A stretch of 51,483 nucleotides of DNA, from contig DISD01000049.1 in NCBI GenBank assembly GCA_002435715.1, positions 1 through 51,483 on the forward strand, read 5' to 3'. Below the pieces are notes generated by a model. That model worked only from the letters and a program-made list of their open reading frames with translations, ran no database searches and was not told where the DNA came from. A program made the translations under genes and the position numbers. This DNA comes from Rhodospirillaceae bacterium UBA6219. GTDB taxonomy: Bacteria > Pseudomonadota > Alphaproteobacteria > Rhodospirillales > Magnetospirillaceae. Shown in pieces: positions 1-7,349 of this stretch; position 1 is the stretch's first letter; each line of letters starts with the position of its first letter.

Positions 1-415
1 TCTTCTTGATCGGCCACAACAGGCGCCGCGCCTTGTCCAGATTGGCGTTGTCGGGCCAGGAATTCAGCGGGGCGAAGCGCTGGTTGCCGGTGCCGGCGCC
101 GCCACGGCCGTCGGCGGTGCGGTACGAACCGGCGGCATGCCAGGTCATGCGGATCATCAGCCCGCCGTAATGGCCCCAATCGGCTGGCCACCAATCCTGG
201 CTGTCGGTCATCAGCGCCCGCAGATCGTTCTTCAGCGCGGCGAAGTCCAAAGTCTTGACCGCCTCGGCATAGTCGAAATCCGCCCCCATGGGGTCGGTCT
301 TGCGATCATGCTGATGCAGAATGTCCAGGTTCAGGGATTTGGGCCACCAATCGGTGTTCGATCGGTCGTTGCTGGTTTGCGCCCCATGCATGAAAGGGCA
401 TTTGCCTTGGCTCAT
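1..415 (-). CDS. katG: Catalase-peroxidase KatG, N-terminal part (gene runs off the left edge)
   Basis: Bifunctional haem catalase-peroxidase that removes hydrogen peroxide in the cytoplasm. Only the first ~138 residues are in the window. The protein starts MSQGKCPFMHG, followed by the family hallmarks SQDWWPADWGHYGG and RMTWHAAGSYR. The latter carries the distal Arg, Trp and His of the haem pocket (the Trp belongs to the Met-Tyr-Trp adduct that gives catalase activity). It continues through GRGGAGTGNQRFAPL to LLWPIKK at the edge. The ATG at 415 is preceded by a GGGAGAG ribosome site. The gene is divergent from the PepSY gene. The call is firm; completeness cannot be judged. Confidence 0.97.
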   Translation of the reverse strand, partial: MSQGKCPFMHGAQTSNDRSNTDWWPKSLNLDILHQHDRKTDPMGADFDYAEAVKTLDFAALKNDLRALMTDSQDWWPADWGHYGGLMIRMTWHAAGSYRTADGRGGAGTGNQRFAPLNSWPDNANLDKARRLLWPIKK

Positions 416-649
416 GGTTTCTCTCCCGTTGGTGAAGTGGATTGGGTGGCTTGGCGGGGAGTCTACGCCTGGGAGCGCCGCAAAAGAAATTGATATAAAT
501 CTTATAACTAATCGAAACTATCGATGTTTGAGCCGGGGTGATAGCGGTTGTCGTGAACATGAATGACGGATGAACCAGCTGTTCAGCGTTGGTTTCGGCG
601 GTTGGGCGCATCTTTGTGGTCAGACGATGAACCAAACCCGGAGATAAAG
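416..649. promoter_or_regulatory. Divergent intergenic region between katG and the PepSY gene
   Basis: About 230 bases with no convincing gene. An AT-rich core at about 487-525 contains overlapping TATAA-like hexamers on both strands and is the likely divergent promoter. I looked for an OxyR-type spaced tetranucleotide pattern and found only one weak half, so peroxide regulation is not shown by the sequence. Confidence 0.4.
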
Positions 650-1123
650 ATGAAAACCCCCATTCGCATGATCGACACCGTGGCCAGCCTGGTCGTCCTG
701 GTCTGGGCCGGGGCCGCCTTGGCGCAAAACCATGGCCAATCCGTTGAACATCAAACCCGCCTGCCGGCCGCTTATGTGGTGCACAAGCTGGCCGCCGACG
801 GTATCGCCCTCAGGGCCTTGGAGACCGAGGACGGGATGTACCGGGCGCGGGTCGACGCCGGGGACGGCACGGTGGTCACCGTCGGAATCGATCCGTACAC
901 CGCCGATCTGACCGACGATTTCAACACCGCGCATCCGCATCGGAGCAAGGGCACCGGACCGAATGTCAGCGCCGCCGACGCCATCGTCGCGGTCGCCGAT
1001 GCCGGCCATTGGGATGTGCGCGAAGTCGAATATGAAAAAGGCCGCTGGGAAGTGAAAGCGGCCGACGACCAAGGACAGGTCGAGGATTTCGTCGTTGACG
1101 CCGCCACCGGTAAGCTGCGGTGA
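650..1123 (+). CDS. Secreted PepSY-domain protein
   Basis: 157-residue exported protein. Residues 1-26 form a signal peptide ending AGAALAQ. The rest holds two PepSY-like units: one around residues 40-95 (LAADGIALRALE...VGIDPYTADL) and one at the C-terminus (about 108-157), with the usual helix, then WEVKA..., then a VDAATGKLR end. PepSY domains occur in periplasmic inhibitors or regulators and in sensory proteins; the partner here is unknown. I chose the ATG at 650 because GGAG sits six bases upstream and the signal peptide begins there. A longer frame opening at 563 has no such support. The gene ends just before a strong bidirectional terminator. Confidence 0.8.
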   Translation: MKTPIRMIDTVASLVVLVWAGAALAQNHGQSVEHQTRLPAAYVVHKLAADGIALRALETEDGMYRARVDAGDGTVVTVGIDPYTADLTDDFNTAHPHRSKGTGPNVSAADAIVAVADAGHWDVREVEYEKGRWEVKAADDQGQVEDFVVDAATGKLR

Positions 1124-1128
1124 AAACG

Positions 1129-1156
1129 AAAAGGCCGGGGAATTCCCCGGCCTTTT
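1129..1156. terminator. Bidirectional terminator between PepSY gene and ecm
   Basis: Perfect 28-base palindrome made of an A4 run, a GGCCGGGG/CCCCGGCC stem with an AATT centre, and a T4 run. It works on either strand and separates two converging genes. Confidence 0.85.
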
Positions 1157-1175
1157 GTTTGTCGTGGGTGACGTC

Positions 1176-3155
1176 TTACGCCGCCTGGGCGGTACGATCC
1201 ACCAGATCGACGATGTCGCCCATGATCTGGGTGATGTCGTAATCCTTGGGGGTATAGATGCGGGCACACCCCGCCGCCAACAGGGCCTTTTCGTCCTCGG
1301 GCGGGATGATGCCGCCGGCCACCACCGGAATGTCGCCGATGCCAGCGGCCCGCATGCGTTCCAGCACTTCGGTGACCAGCGGGATATGGCTGCCCGACAA
1401 GATGCTTAATCCGACCACGTGCACGCCTTCTTCCAAGGCGGCGTTGACGATCTGCGACGGGGTCAGACGGATGCCTTCATAGACCACTTCCATGCCGGCA
1501 TCACGGGCGCGCACCGCGATCTGTTCGGCACCGTTGGAATGGCCGTCCAGACCGGGCTTGCCCACCAGCATCTTGATGCGACGACCCAGCTTGGCGGAAA
1601 CGGCGTCCACCTTGGCGCGCACGTCGACGATCTTGTCGCCGCGGGTCGAGGCCGAGGCGCGGGCGACGCCGGTCGGCGCCCGATATTCGCCGAACACGTC
1701 GCGCAGGGTCTGGGCCCATTCGCCGGTGGTGACGCCGGCATGGGCGGCGGCGATGGAGGGTTCCATGATGTTGCGGCCTTCCTGAGCGGAAGCGCGCAAT
1801 TCGGCGATGGCCTTGTCCACCGCCTTTTGGTCGCGGCCGGATTTGAAGGCCTTCAGACGTTCGATCTGTTCGATTTCCACCTTCGGGTCGACGGTCAGGA
1901 TGGAACCGTCGCCGGTGGTCAGCGGGCTGGGCTCGGTTTCCGTCCACTTGTTGACGCCGACGACGATCTGTTCGCCCGATTCGATGAGGCCGATGCGGCG
2001 CGCATTGGCTTCCACCAGCTTCTGCTTCATGTAGCTGGATTCCACCGCGGCGACGGCGCCGCCCATGTCGTCGATGCGCTTCAACTCCTCACGCGCGCCG
2101 GCCATCAATTCGTCGACCTTGCGTTGGATTTCGGTCGAGCCGTTGAAGATGTCGCCGAATTCCAGCAGATCGGTTTCATAGGCGACGATCTGCTGCAGGC
2201 GCAGCGACCATTGCTGGTCCCATTCACGCGGCAGACCCAGGGCTTCGTTCCACGCCGGCAGCTGAACGGCGCGGGCGCGGGCGTCCTTGGACAGCACCAC
2301 CGCCAGCATTTCCAACAGGATGCGATAGACGTTGTTTTCCGGCTGCGGCTCGGTCAGGCCCAGGGAATTGACCTGGACGCCGTAACGGAAGCGCCGGGCC
2401 TTTTCGTCCATGATTCCGTAACGGATGCGGCAAATCTCGTCCCACAGATAGGTGAAGGACCGCATCTTGCACAATTCGGTGACGAAACGGATGCCGGCAT
2501 TGACGAAGAACGAGATACGGCTGACCACCACCGGGAAGTCCTCGGCCGGCACCATGGGGCGCACGGTGTCCAACACGGCGATGGCGGTGGCCAAGGCATA
2601 GGCCAGTTCCTGTTCCGGCGTGGCACCGGCTTCCTGCAGGTGATAGCTGCACACGTTCATCGGGTTCCACTTGGGAACCTCGCGATAGGTGAAGGCGATG
2701 ACGTCGCTGGTCAGTTTCAAGGATTGCTGCGGCCCGAAGATATAAGTGCCGCGCGACAGATATTCCTTGATGATGTCGTTCTGGGTGGTGCCGTTCAGGC
2801 TGGACCGCGCCGCGCCCTGCTTTTCGGCGGTGGCGATATAAAGCGACAGCAGCCACGGCGCCGGGGCGTTGATGGTCATGGACGTGTTCATCTTTTCCAG
2901 CGGGATATCCTGGAAAAGCGTCATCATGTCGCCAATATGGCAGATGGGAACGCCCACCTTGCCCACTTCGCCGCGTGCCAGCACGTGGTCGGAATCGTAA
3001 CCGGTCTGGGTGGGAAGGTCGAAAGCCACCGACAGGCCGGTTTGGCCCTTGCCCAGGTTGGTGCGGAACAGCTTGTTGGATTCCGCCGCCGAGCTGTGGC
3101 CCGAATAGGTGCGGAACAGCCAGGGCTTTTCACGGGCGGGGGTCTTGTCCGTCAT
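1176..3155 (-). CDS. ecm: Ethylmalonyl-CoA mutase, B12-dependent
   Basis: 659-residue cobalamin-dependent mutase that converts (2R)-ethylmalonyl-CoA to (2S)-methylsuccinyl-CoA in the ethylmalonyl-CoA pathway. The N-terminal ~500 residues form the acyl-CoA mutase TIM barrel (RTYSGHSSAAESN, FDLPTQTGYDSD, TMTINAPAPWLLS). The C-terminal ~130 residues form the B12-binding domain, with the DxHxxG cobalt-ligand motif as LDGHSNG near residue 540, plus GLSILSGSH and VVAGGIIP. Context with ccr and mcd decides ethylmalonyl-CoA mutase over methylmalonyl-CoA mutase. The start is set at 3155 (MTDKTPAREKPW) because AGGAAGG lies just upstream; 34 additional upstream residues have no family counterpart. The gene is divergent from ccr. 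No B12 riboswitch is visible upstream. Confidence 0.95.
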   Translation of the reverse strand: MTDKTPAREKPWLFRTYSGHSSAAESNKLFRTNLGKGQTGLSVAFDLPTQTGYDSDHVLARGEVGKVGVPICHIGDMMTLFQDIPLEKMNTSMTINAPAPWLLSLYIATAEKQGAARSSLNGTTQNDIIKEYLSRGTYIFGPQQSLKLTSDVIAFTYREVPKWNPMNVCSYHLQEAGATPEQELAYALATAIAVLDTVRPMVPAEDFPVVVSRISFFVNAGIRFVTELCKMRSFTYLWDEICRIRYGIMDEKARRFRYGVQVNSLGLTEPQPENNVYRILLEMLAVVLSKDARARAVQLPAWNEALGLPREWDQQWSLRLQQIVAYETDLLEFGDIFNGSTEIQRKVDELMAGAREELKRIDDMGGAVAAVESSYMKQKLVEANARRIGLIESGEQIVVGVNKWTETEPSPLTTGDGSILTVDPKVEIEQIERLKAFKSGRDQKAVDKAIAELRASAQEGRNIMEPSIAAAHAGVTTGEWAQTLRDVFGEYRAPTGVARASASTRGDKIVDVRAKVDAVSAKLGRRIKMLVGKPGLDGHSNGAEQIAVRARDAGMEVVYEGIRLTPSQIVNAALEEGVHVVGLSILSGSHIPLVTEVLERMRAAGIGDIPVVAGGIIPPEDEKALLAAGCARIYTPKDYDITQIMGDIVDLVDRTAQAA

Positions 3156-3373
3156 AATGGCAACCTTCCTGAATGACGCAGATTCAACGATATAAAGCCT
3201 TAACCGGGGGTCGCTCGGCGACCTAAAATTACCTGGCTTTGGCCCTTCACGAAACAAACTATCATTTTGTGCATTGCGAAGAAAGCCGCAAAACGCTACA
3301 ACGAAGCACTGCCGACGCCCCTGGGGCGGCGGAACCGACAGTTTACCAGCTTGCCATGCAGGGAGTGAGTGGG
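3156..3373. promoter_or_regulatory. ecm/ccr divergent promoter region with a RamB/PccR-like paired motif
   Basis: 218-base divergent region. At 3273-3292 it carries ATTGCGAA, four bases (GAAA), then GCCGCAAA. This resembles the paired TTTGCAAA boxes with a four-base spacer that I recall for short-chain fatty-acyl-CoA regulators of the RamB/PccR type in alphaproteobacteria; matches are 6 of 8 and 5 of 8. The same bases also read as an inverted repeat, TTGCG-N8-CGCAA. The site lies about 80 bases before the ccr start. The match is by eye and imperfect. Confidence 0.35.
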
Positions 3374-4642
3374 ATGAGCGAAGTTCAGGCCCAAGTGAAG
3401 AAGGACCTTTACGAGATCGGCGAGATCCCGCCTCTGGGTCACGTGCCGAAGCAGATGTATGCCTGGGCCATCCGCAGGGAGCGGCACGGCAACCCCGATT
3501 CCGCCATGTTGGTGGAAGTGGTGGACACCCCCGACATCGATCCCCATGAAGTGCTGATCATGGTGATGGCCGCCGGTGTGAACTACAACGGTGTCTGGGC
3601 CGCGCTCGGCAAGCCCATCTCGCCGTTCGACTATCACAAGGCGCCTTATCATATCGCCGGTTCCGATGCCTCGGGCATCGTGTGGGCCGTGGGTTCGAAG
3701 GTGAAGCGCTGGAAGGTCGGCGACGAAGTGGTCGTCCACTGCAACCAGACCGATGGCGACGACGAGGAATGCAACGGCGGCGATCCGATGAATTCGCCGA
3801 CCCAGCGTATCTGGGGTTACGAAACCCCCGATGGTTCCTTCGCCCAGTTCACCCGTGTCCAGTCGCAGCAGGTGATGCATCGTCCCAAGCACCTGACCTG
3901 GGAAGAATCGGCCTGCTACACCCTGACGCTGGCGACCGCTTACCGCATGTTGTTCGGCCACCGTCCGCACGTGCTGCGTCCCGGTCACAACGTCCTGGTC
4001 TGGGGTGCTGCCGGCGGCCTGGGTTCCATGGCCATCCAGCTGATCGCCGTGTCGGGCGCCAACGCCATCGGTATCATCTCGGAAGAAGACAAGCGCGAAT
4101 TCGTCCTGGGCCTGGGCGCCAAGGGCGTCATCAACCGCAAGGACTTCAAGTGCTGGGGCCAGCTGCCCGACGTGGACGGCGACCAGGAAGAGTTCAAGCG
4201 CTACATGGGCACCGTGCGCGAGTTCGGCAAGGCCATCTGGGACATCACCGGCAAGGGCAACGACGTCGATTTCGTGTTCGAACATCCCGGTGAAGCCACC
4301 TTCCCGGTGTCGTGCAACGTGGTCAAGCGTGGCGGCATGGTGGTGTTCTGCGCCGGCACCAGCGGCTTCAACCTGACCTTCGACGCCCGTTTCGTGTGGA
4401 TGCGTCAAAAGCGTATTCAGGGCAGCCACTTCGCCAACCTGCTGCAGGCCAGCCAAGCCAACCAGCTGGTGATCGAACGCCGCATCGATCCGTGCATGTC
4501 GGAATGCTATGCGTGGGACGACATCCCGCACGCCCACATGCAGATGCTGCGTAACCAGCACAAGCCCGGTAACATGGCCGTGCTGGTGCAGGCCAAGAAG
4601 CCCGGCCGTTACACCATCGAAGACGTGATCGAGGGCGACTGA
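3374..4642 (+). CDS. ccr: Crotonyl-CoA carboxylase/reductase
   Basis: 422-residue medium-chain dehydrogenase/reductase that reductively carboxylates crotonyl-CoA with NADPH and CO2 to (2S)-ethylmalonyl-CoA, the signature step of the ethylmalonyl-CoA pathway. Family sequence is present throughout: MYAWAIRRERHGNP near the N-terminus, AAGVNYNGVWA, a GroES-like fold with HIAGSDASGIV, and the long insertion HCNQTDGDDEECNGGDP that distinguishes Ccr from simple enoyl reductases. The NADPH-binding motif is WGAAGGLGSMA, and HVDFVFEHPGE-type sequence follows. I start at the ATG at 3374 (MSEVQAQVKKD), with GGGAGTGAGTGGG in front; open frame extends further upstream but does not look like family sequence. 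It is probably cotranscribed weakly or not at all with mcd, as a strong terminator lies between. Confidence 0.96.
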   Translation: MSEVQAQVKKDLYEIGEIPPLGHVPKQMYAWAIRRERHGNPDSAMLVEVVDTPDIDPHEVLIMVMAAGVNYNGVWAALGKPISPFDYHKAPYHIAGSDASGIVWAVGSKVKRWKVGDEVVVHCNQTDGDDEECNGGDPMNSPTQRIWGYETPDGSFAQFTRVQSQQVMHRPKHLTWEESACYTLTLATAYRMLFGHRPHVLRPGHNVLVWGAAGGLGSMAIQLIAVSGANAIGIISEEDKREFVLGLGAKGVINRKDFKCWGQLPDVDGDQEEFKRYMGTVREFGKAIWDITGKGNDVDFVFEHPGEATFPVSCNVVKRGGMVVFCAGTSGFNLTFDARFVWMRQKRIQGSHFANLLQASQANQLVIERRIDPCMSECYAWDDIPHAHMQMLRNQHKPGNMAVLVQAKKPGRYTIEDVIEGD

Positions 4643-4658
4643 CGTCCTCGCCGAAACC

Positions 4659-4694
4659 GCCCCCGCCGCTGTCACCGGCGGCGGGGGCTTTCCT
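4659..4694 (+). terminator. Terminator after ccr
   Basis: Ten-base stem GCCCCCGCCG paired with CGGCGGGGGC around a short loop, followed by a T-rich stretch. Typical Rho-independent terminator, 17 bases after the ccr stop. Confidence 0.8.
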
Positions 4695-4728
4695 TCTTTG
4701 TAGGCTCCCTTTTTCCAGGACACGCGCC

Positions 4729-6393
4729 ATGACCGCTTCCTTGCTGATCCCTGATCTGATCCCCACCTGCGAATCCGCCCTTGAAACCGTGCGCGGCCTG
4801 CACGGCGCCGCCCGGGCTTCGGTCACCGAAATGGTGAGCAAGGATGGCAAGATCGATGGGGCCCTGTTCGAAGCCAACCAGCAGGCGGCCCATGGCTATG
4901 CCTGGCTGTCCACCTATGTGGCGGCCCTGGAACAGATGGTCGATTGGGGCCGTCGCCTGTCCGCCGCCGGTAAGTTCGGCGAGCTGGAACAGCTGATGCT
5001 GCAATCGGTCTATGGCGAATATTGCGCGCAGATTTACGGCGGCATCCCCATGAGCCAGGGCGAAATCATCCGCCCGTCCGATCTGGGCCTGGATTCGGCG
5101 ACCTGCCACAAATTCCATTCGGAAGCGGTCAGTGTCTTGCGCAAGTCCGGCAACGCCGCGGCCGTGCGCGTGCGCATCGCCCAGCTGATCGAAGACGGCC
5201 ATCATTTCGGCGAATTGGCGCTGGACGACGAAACCCTGGAACTGATCCGCGACCAGTTCCGTCGCTTCGTCGAAGACAACGTGGCGCCCTATGCCCATGA
5301 ATGGCACCTGAAGGACGAACTGATCCCCTTGGACGTGCTGAACGCCGTGGCTGAAATGGGCGTGTTCGGCCTGACCCTGCCGGAAGAATACGGTGGGCTG
5401 GGCATGGGCAAGACCTCCATGTGCGTGGTCACCGAGGAATTGTCGCGCGGCTATATCGGCGTCGGTTCCTTGGGCACCCGCGCCGAAATCGCCGGCGAAC
5501 TGATCCGCCTGGGCGGCACCGAAGACCAAAAGCAGGAATGGCTGCCCAAGATCGCCTCGGGCGAGATTCTGCCCACCGCCGTGTTCACCGAACCCAATAC
5601 CGGTTCCGACCTGGGGTCCTTGCGCACCCGTGCGGTCAAGGACGGCGACGATTACGTGGTCACCGGCAACAAGACCTGGATCACCCATGCCAGCCGCACC
5701 GACGTGATGACGCTTTTGGTGCGCACCAATCCGGAAACCAAGGATTGGAAGGGCCTGTCCATGTTCATCGCCCCCAAGATCCGTGGCACCGAGGACAATC
5801 CCTTCCCGTCGGAAGGCATGACCGGTGGCGAGATCAAGGTCTTGGGCTATCGTGGCATGAAGGAATACGAACTGGGCTTCGACGGCTTCAAGGTGCCGGC
5901 CGCCAATTTGTTGGGCGGGGTCGAAGGCCAGGGCTTCAAGCAGCTGATGGAAACCTTCGAATCGGCCCGTATCCAGACCGCAGCCCGCGCCGTCGGCGTG
6001 GCGCAGAACGCCATGGAAATCGGCCTGCAATACGCCAAGGAACGCGTCCAATTCGGCAAGCCGCTGTTCAAGTTCCCGCGCGTCGCCTGCAAGATCGCCT
6101 GGATGGCGGTGGAAACCATGGTCGCCCGCCAGCTGACCTATTTCTCGGCTCGTGAAAAGGACGGCGGCCATCGCTGCGACATCGAGGCCGGCATGGCCAA
6201 GCTGTTGGGCGCCCGCGTCGCCTGGTCCAATGCCGACAACGCGTTGCAGGTCCATGGCGGCAACGGTTACGCCGAGGAATATCAGATCAGTCGCGTGCTG
6301 TGCGACGCACGCATCTTGAACATCTTCGAGGGTGCGGCCGAAATCCAGGCCCAGGTCATCGCGCGGGGCCTGTTGTCGGGGGCAAGGGGGTAA
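4729..6393 (+). CDS. mcd: (2S)-methylsuccinyl-CoA dehydrogenase
   Basis: 554-residue FAD-dependent acyl-CoA dehydrogenase that oxidises (2S)-methylsuccinyl-CoA to mesaconyl-CoA, the step after ecm. It is ~170 residues longer than ordinary acyl-CoA dehydrogenases. The N-terminal extension (about residues 1-165, including YAWLSTYVAALEQM and QIYGGIPMSQGE) is characteristic of Mcd. The core follows: LPEEYGGLGMG, AVFTEPNTGSDLGS, VTGNKTWITHA, and near the C-terminus QVHGGNGYAEEY and ILNIFEGAAEIQ. The Glu in the last motif occupies the usual catalytic base position. The start ATG at 4729 follows a terminator by 35 bases, so mcd may have its own promoter. Strong call from sequence plus neighbours. 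Confidence 0.95.
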   Translation: MTASLLIPDLIPTCESALETVRGLHGAARASVTEMVSKDGKIDGALFEANQQAAHGYAWLSTYVAALEQMVDWGRRLSAAGKFGELEQLMLQSVYGEYCAQIYGGIPMSQGEIIRPSDLGLDSATCHKFHSEAVSVLRKSGNAAAVRVRIAQLIEDGHHFGELALDDETLELIRDQFRRFVEDNVAPYAHEWHLKDELIPLDVLNAVAEMGVFGLTLPEEYGGLGMGKTSMCVVTEELSRGYIGVGSLGTRAEIAGELIRLGGTEDQKQEWLPKIASGEILPTAVFTEPNTGSDLGSLRTRAVKDGDDYVVTGNKTWITHASRTDVMTLLVRTNPETKDWKGLSMFIAPKIRGTEDNPFPSEGMTGGEIKVLGYRGMKEYELGFDGFKVPAANLLGGVEGQGFKQLMETFESARIQTAARAVGVAQNAMEIGLQYAKERVQFGKPLFKFPRVACKIAWMAVETMVARQLTYFSAREKDGGHRCDIEAGMAKLLGARVAWSNADNALQVHGGNGYAEEYQISRVLCDARILNIFEGAAEIQAQVIARGLLSGARG

Positions 6394-6403
6394 GCTTACC
6401 ATC

Positions 6404-6434
6404 AAGGCCGGCGGGGCGACCCGCCGGCCTTTTT
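6404..6434 (+). terminator. Terminator after mcd
   Basis: Twelve-base stem AAGGCCGGCGGG with loop GCGA and its perfect complement, then a T tract. It lies ten bases after the mcd stop. Confidence 0.88.
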
Positions 6435-6454
6435 GCTTTTTGGGGGGCGGCGCC

Positions 6455-7342
6455 ATGAAACACGTGGTTTCTCTGGCCTTTGGATTGACGGTTCTTTCCA
6501 GCGTCGCCATGGCCCAGATGGGGCCGCCCGGTGGTGGCGGACCGCCGCCTGAAGCCTTCACCGCCTGTGAAAACCACGGCGTCGGGGATGCCTGCTCCCA
6601 TCCCACGCCTTTTGGCATGATCAGCGGGGCGTGCCAGCAACGCGGCGAGCGCTTGCAATGCATTCCGTCGCGCGGTCCTGGTGGAATGGGGAAAGGCGGG
6701 ATAGGGCAAGGGGGGGGACCGGCCTTGGACATGAACGGCAACGAAACCGGTTTTCCCGGCTCGCGCCATCTGACCTTCCAGTCCATTCCGGTGCCGTTCG
6801 AACGCCTGGCGCCGGTGGCCTTCACCCTTCCCGACGGCGCCCAGCATTGGTACGAAGTGGTCTATCTGCCGCAAGGCGGGGTCAATTGGGTTCAGGCCAA
6901 ATCCTTGGCCGAACAGGCCGGCGGCAGCTTGGCGAGCATCCATTCGCAGGCGGAAAACGATTTCGTCTTTTCGCTGGTCGCCGACAAGAAGTTCTGGTTC
7001 AGCTGGGACCACACCCACAATGACGTGATGAACGGCCCGTTCCTGGGCGGCTATCAGCCGGCGGGGTCGTCGGAACCGCGCGGCGGCTGGCGTTGGGTGA
7101 CCGGCGAGCCCTGGACCTATGAAAACTGGGCCTGGGACGGTATGCCCGGCGACAACGACCAACGCAACAACACCCAACCCAACGACGCCACCGGCAACCA
7201 GAACGTCCTGGCCTTTGGTGAAGTCAACAAGCCGGTCCCCACCTGGGGCGACTTCCCCCATCGCTTCGGCACCTATGGCGAGGGCAAGGAAGGTCGCGCC
7301 CAGGGCTTCATCATTGAATATACGGCGCCACCACCGCGTTGA
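6455..7342 (+). CDS. Secreted C-type-lectin-like domain protein with N-terminal four-Cys module
   Basis: 295 residues. A signal peptide (1-20, ending SSVAMA) is followed by a Gly/Pro-rich stretch and a small four-cysteine module (Cys38, 47, 60, 69) of the type C-x8-C-x12-C-x8-C. A Gly-rich linker then leads to a C-type-lectin-like domain at about 145-290. Lectin-fold signatures are VNWVQAKSLAEQAGGSLASI, ENDFVFSLV, GGWRWVTGEPWTYENW and a final GFIIEY. The lectin domain contains no cysteine, so the two canonical disulphides are missing. Ligand unknown; periplasmic or surface location inferred. The ATG at 6455 is the only start that gives the signal peptide. The gene lies just after the mcd terminator and converges on a chemoreceptor gene 7 bases away. 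Confidence 0.8.
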   Translation: MKHVVSLAFGLTVLSSVAMAQMGPPGGGGPPPEAFTACENHGVGDACSHPTPFGMISGACQQRGERLQCIPSRGPGGMGKGGIGQGGGPALDMNGNETGFPGSRHLTFQSIPVPFERLAPVAFTLPDGAQHWYEVVYLPQGGVNWVQAKSLAEQAGGSLASIHSQAENDFVFSLVADKKFWFSWDHTHNDVMNGPFLGGYQPAGSSEPRGGWRWVTGEPWTYENWAWDGMPGDNDQRNNTQPNDATGNQNVLAFGEVNKPVPTWGDFPHRFGTYGEGKEGRAQGFIIEYTAPPPR

Positions 7343-7349
7343 CGGCGGA

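Noticed and set aside
487..545. Possible OxyR operator upstream of katG
   Set aside because: Only one ACTA-N7-CTAT-like half is seen and the remaining two tetranucleotides do not fall at the required spacing.
1419..3176. Very long open frame on the plus strand opposite ecm (585 codons), and a similar 717-codon frame opposite mcd
   Set aside because: Both are antisense shadows caused by GC-rich codon use; they show low-complexity His/Gln/Gly composition and no family resemblance.
3156..3240. Cobalamin riboswitch before ecm
   Set aside because: The leader is under 100 bases and lacks the B12-box-like conserved core and multi-helix layout.
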